Of a stretch of 64,000 bases of DNA, positions 63,427-64,000 are shown piece after piece. Position numbers and translations under genes: made by a program. The stretch's first letter is position 1. Each line of letters opens with the position of its first letter. This DNA is from a bacterium (lineage in GTDB: Bacteria; Auribacterota; UBA3054): positions 179,862 to 243,861 of the forward strand of contig JAFZXZ010000032.1 of assembly GCA_017616555.1 (NCBI GenBank), given 5' to 3'. A model generated the notes under the pieces. That model made no database searches, was not told where the DNA came from, and saw nothing but the letters and a program-made list of their open reading frames with translations.

Positions 63427-64000
63427 GAGCGCTAACCACTAGAGAATGGATGACCGTCGGCATTGGCGGAGCCCTCGTAGTAATCGTTCTGGTCTGGACT
63501 CAGCTTATCTCTCCCGGTACCGATAAACTGGAGTCGAATTCCAAACGTCTGGCCGACCTTAACAAGAACATCGCTACTGCTGACAAAAAGATCAGCCAAG
63601 GCGCCAATCTTGCCAAGGATTACAAGAACTTGACTGAACGGTATAGCAACGCTTTGGAGACGATCACTGCCCAGAAAATGCCGGACAATCTGGCGCGCAC
63701 TTTGCGAGAGGAGTTTGCCAAGCTGGACGGCAAGTACGGATCATCCATCACGTCCACGGCTGTGAAGCAGCCGCAGACGAACGAAATGTACAGCGACTTC
63801 TCATACAATTTGAAAGACGTCAGGTGCGACTGGAAGAGTCTGAACGCTGCGCTGGGCCTTATAGAGAGCGCCGGGCAGCTCGTCGGCTTCGACGCCATGA
63901 AGATCAAAAGCAACCTGAAGGATCCCAACAATCCCCAGGCCGTTGTTGATATGTCTGTCAGATCTTTCGTTTTTAACGACAGCCAGGATCAGGATCTGCC
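63423..64000 (+). CDS. GspM/PilO-like assembly protein, 3' partial
   Basis: The frame starts at an ATG overlapping the previous stop and runs off the window end. The visible 192 residues show a short cytoplasmic N-tail (MRALTTREWM), one membrane helix (about 12-28), a coiled coil (about 35-75) and the start of a ferredoxin-like periplasmic domain, the usual GspM/PilO order. It is the expected partner of the GspL-like protein. Confidence 0.75.
   Translation, partial: MRALTTREWMTVGIGGALVVIVLVWTQLISPGTDKLESNSKRLADLNKNIATADKKISQGANLAKDYKNLTERYSNALETITAQKMPDNLARTLREEFAKLDGKYGSSITSTAVKQPQTNEMYSDFSYNLKDVRCDWKSLNAALGLIESAGQLVGFDAMKIKSNLKDPNNPQAVVDMSVRSFVFNDSQDQDL

Overview
The window looks like a chromosomal segment of an anaerobic, Gram-negative-type bacterium, most plausibly a member of the PVC superphylum (Lentisphaerota or Kiritimatiellota-like). 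This assignment is inferred from gene content, not proven. The clues are a PEP-CTERM sorted surface protein, a PEP-CTERM-type CPBP protease homologue, the lipid A enzyme LpxI, type II secretion/pseudopilus genes, secreted glycosidases, an EtfA carrying a ferredoxin domain (a hallmark of flavin-based electron bifurcation in anaerobes), and the carboxyspermidine route to polyamines. No phage, insertion sequence, CRISPR array or conjugation gene was seen. Coding density is very high and no gap exceeds about 220 bases.

Layout. 1-2420: 3' part of a large PEP-CTERM protein. 2431-5569: thrS-infC-rpmI-rplT translation operon, with infC starting at ATT. 5570-8215: two paralogous polytopic membrane proteins on the minus strand. 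8301-12975 (minus): pheS-ispF and two Na+-dependent (NSS) transporters. 13035-18667: secreted proteins including a GH20-like and a clan GH-D (GH36-like) glycosidase and a BSP-type metallopeptidase. 18706-27157 (minus): a tightly packed operon prfA, two parvulin foldases, ruvC, ruvA, a ribokinase-like kinase, oligoendopeptidase F and a Ca2+/Na+ exchanger, followed by a small remnant of a second exchanger tail. 27180-27454: rpmE. 27465-33784 (minus): ruvB-hisG-lipoyl protein-GT2-carboxyspermidine dehydrogenase-decarboxylase-agmatinase. 33818-35377: a long palindrome, then rho with its promoter. 35382-36463: CPBP protease homologue and tRNA-Ser(GCU). 36473-40129: a 1199-residue GtrA fusion protein.

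40113-41046: a strong promoter, about 200 nt of structured untranslated RNA and a small secreted protein with a codon bias like ribosomal genes. 41071-43094: a QueE-like radical-SAM pseudoenzyme that lacks its Fe-S cysteines, with radA. 43120-53017: recN, cyclophilin, lpxI, Gfo/Idh oxidoreductase, tlyA, nadK, dapA, purN and recG in one run. 53036-57651: acyl-CoA dehydrogenase/EtfB/EtfA (CarCDE-like) plus a fusion of a NeuD-like acetyltransferase and a PAP2 phosphatase. 57677-64000: HAD hydrolase and a pseudopilus operon gspJ-gspE-gspG-gspL-gspM (last gene cut by the window end).

Across the window 11 of the 14 promoters recognised by eye carry an extended -10 (TGN before the hexamer), several with poor -35 boxes. 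The observations I rate highest are the radical-SAM pseudoenzyme next to radA, the structured leader in front of the small secreted protein, the nested palindrome and near-leaderless start of ruvB, the GtrA and NeuD-PAP2 fusions, and the CarCDE-like bifurcation module.
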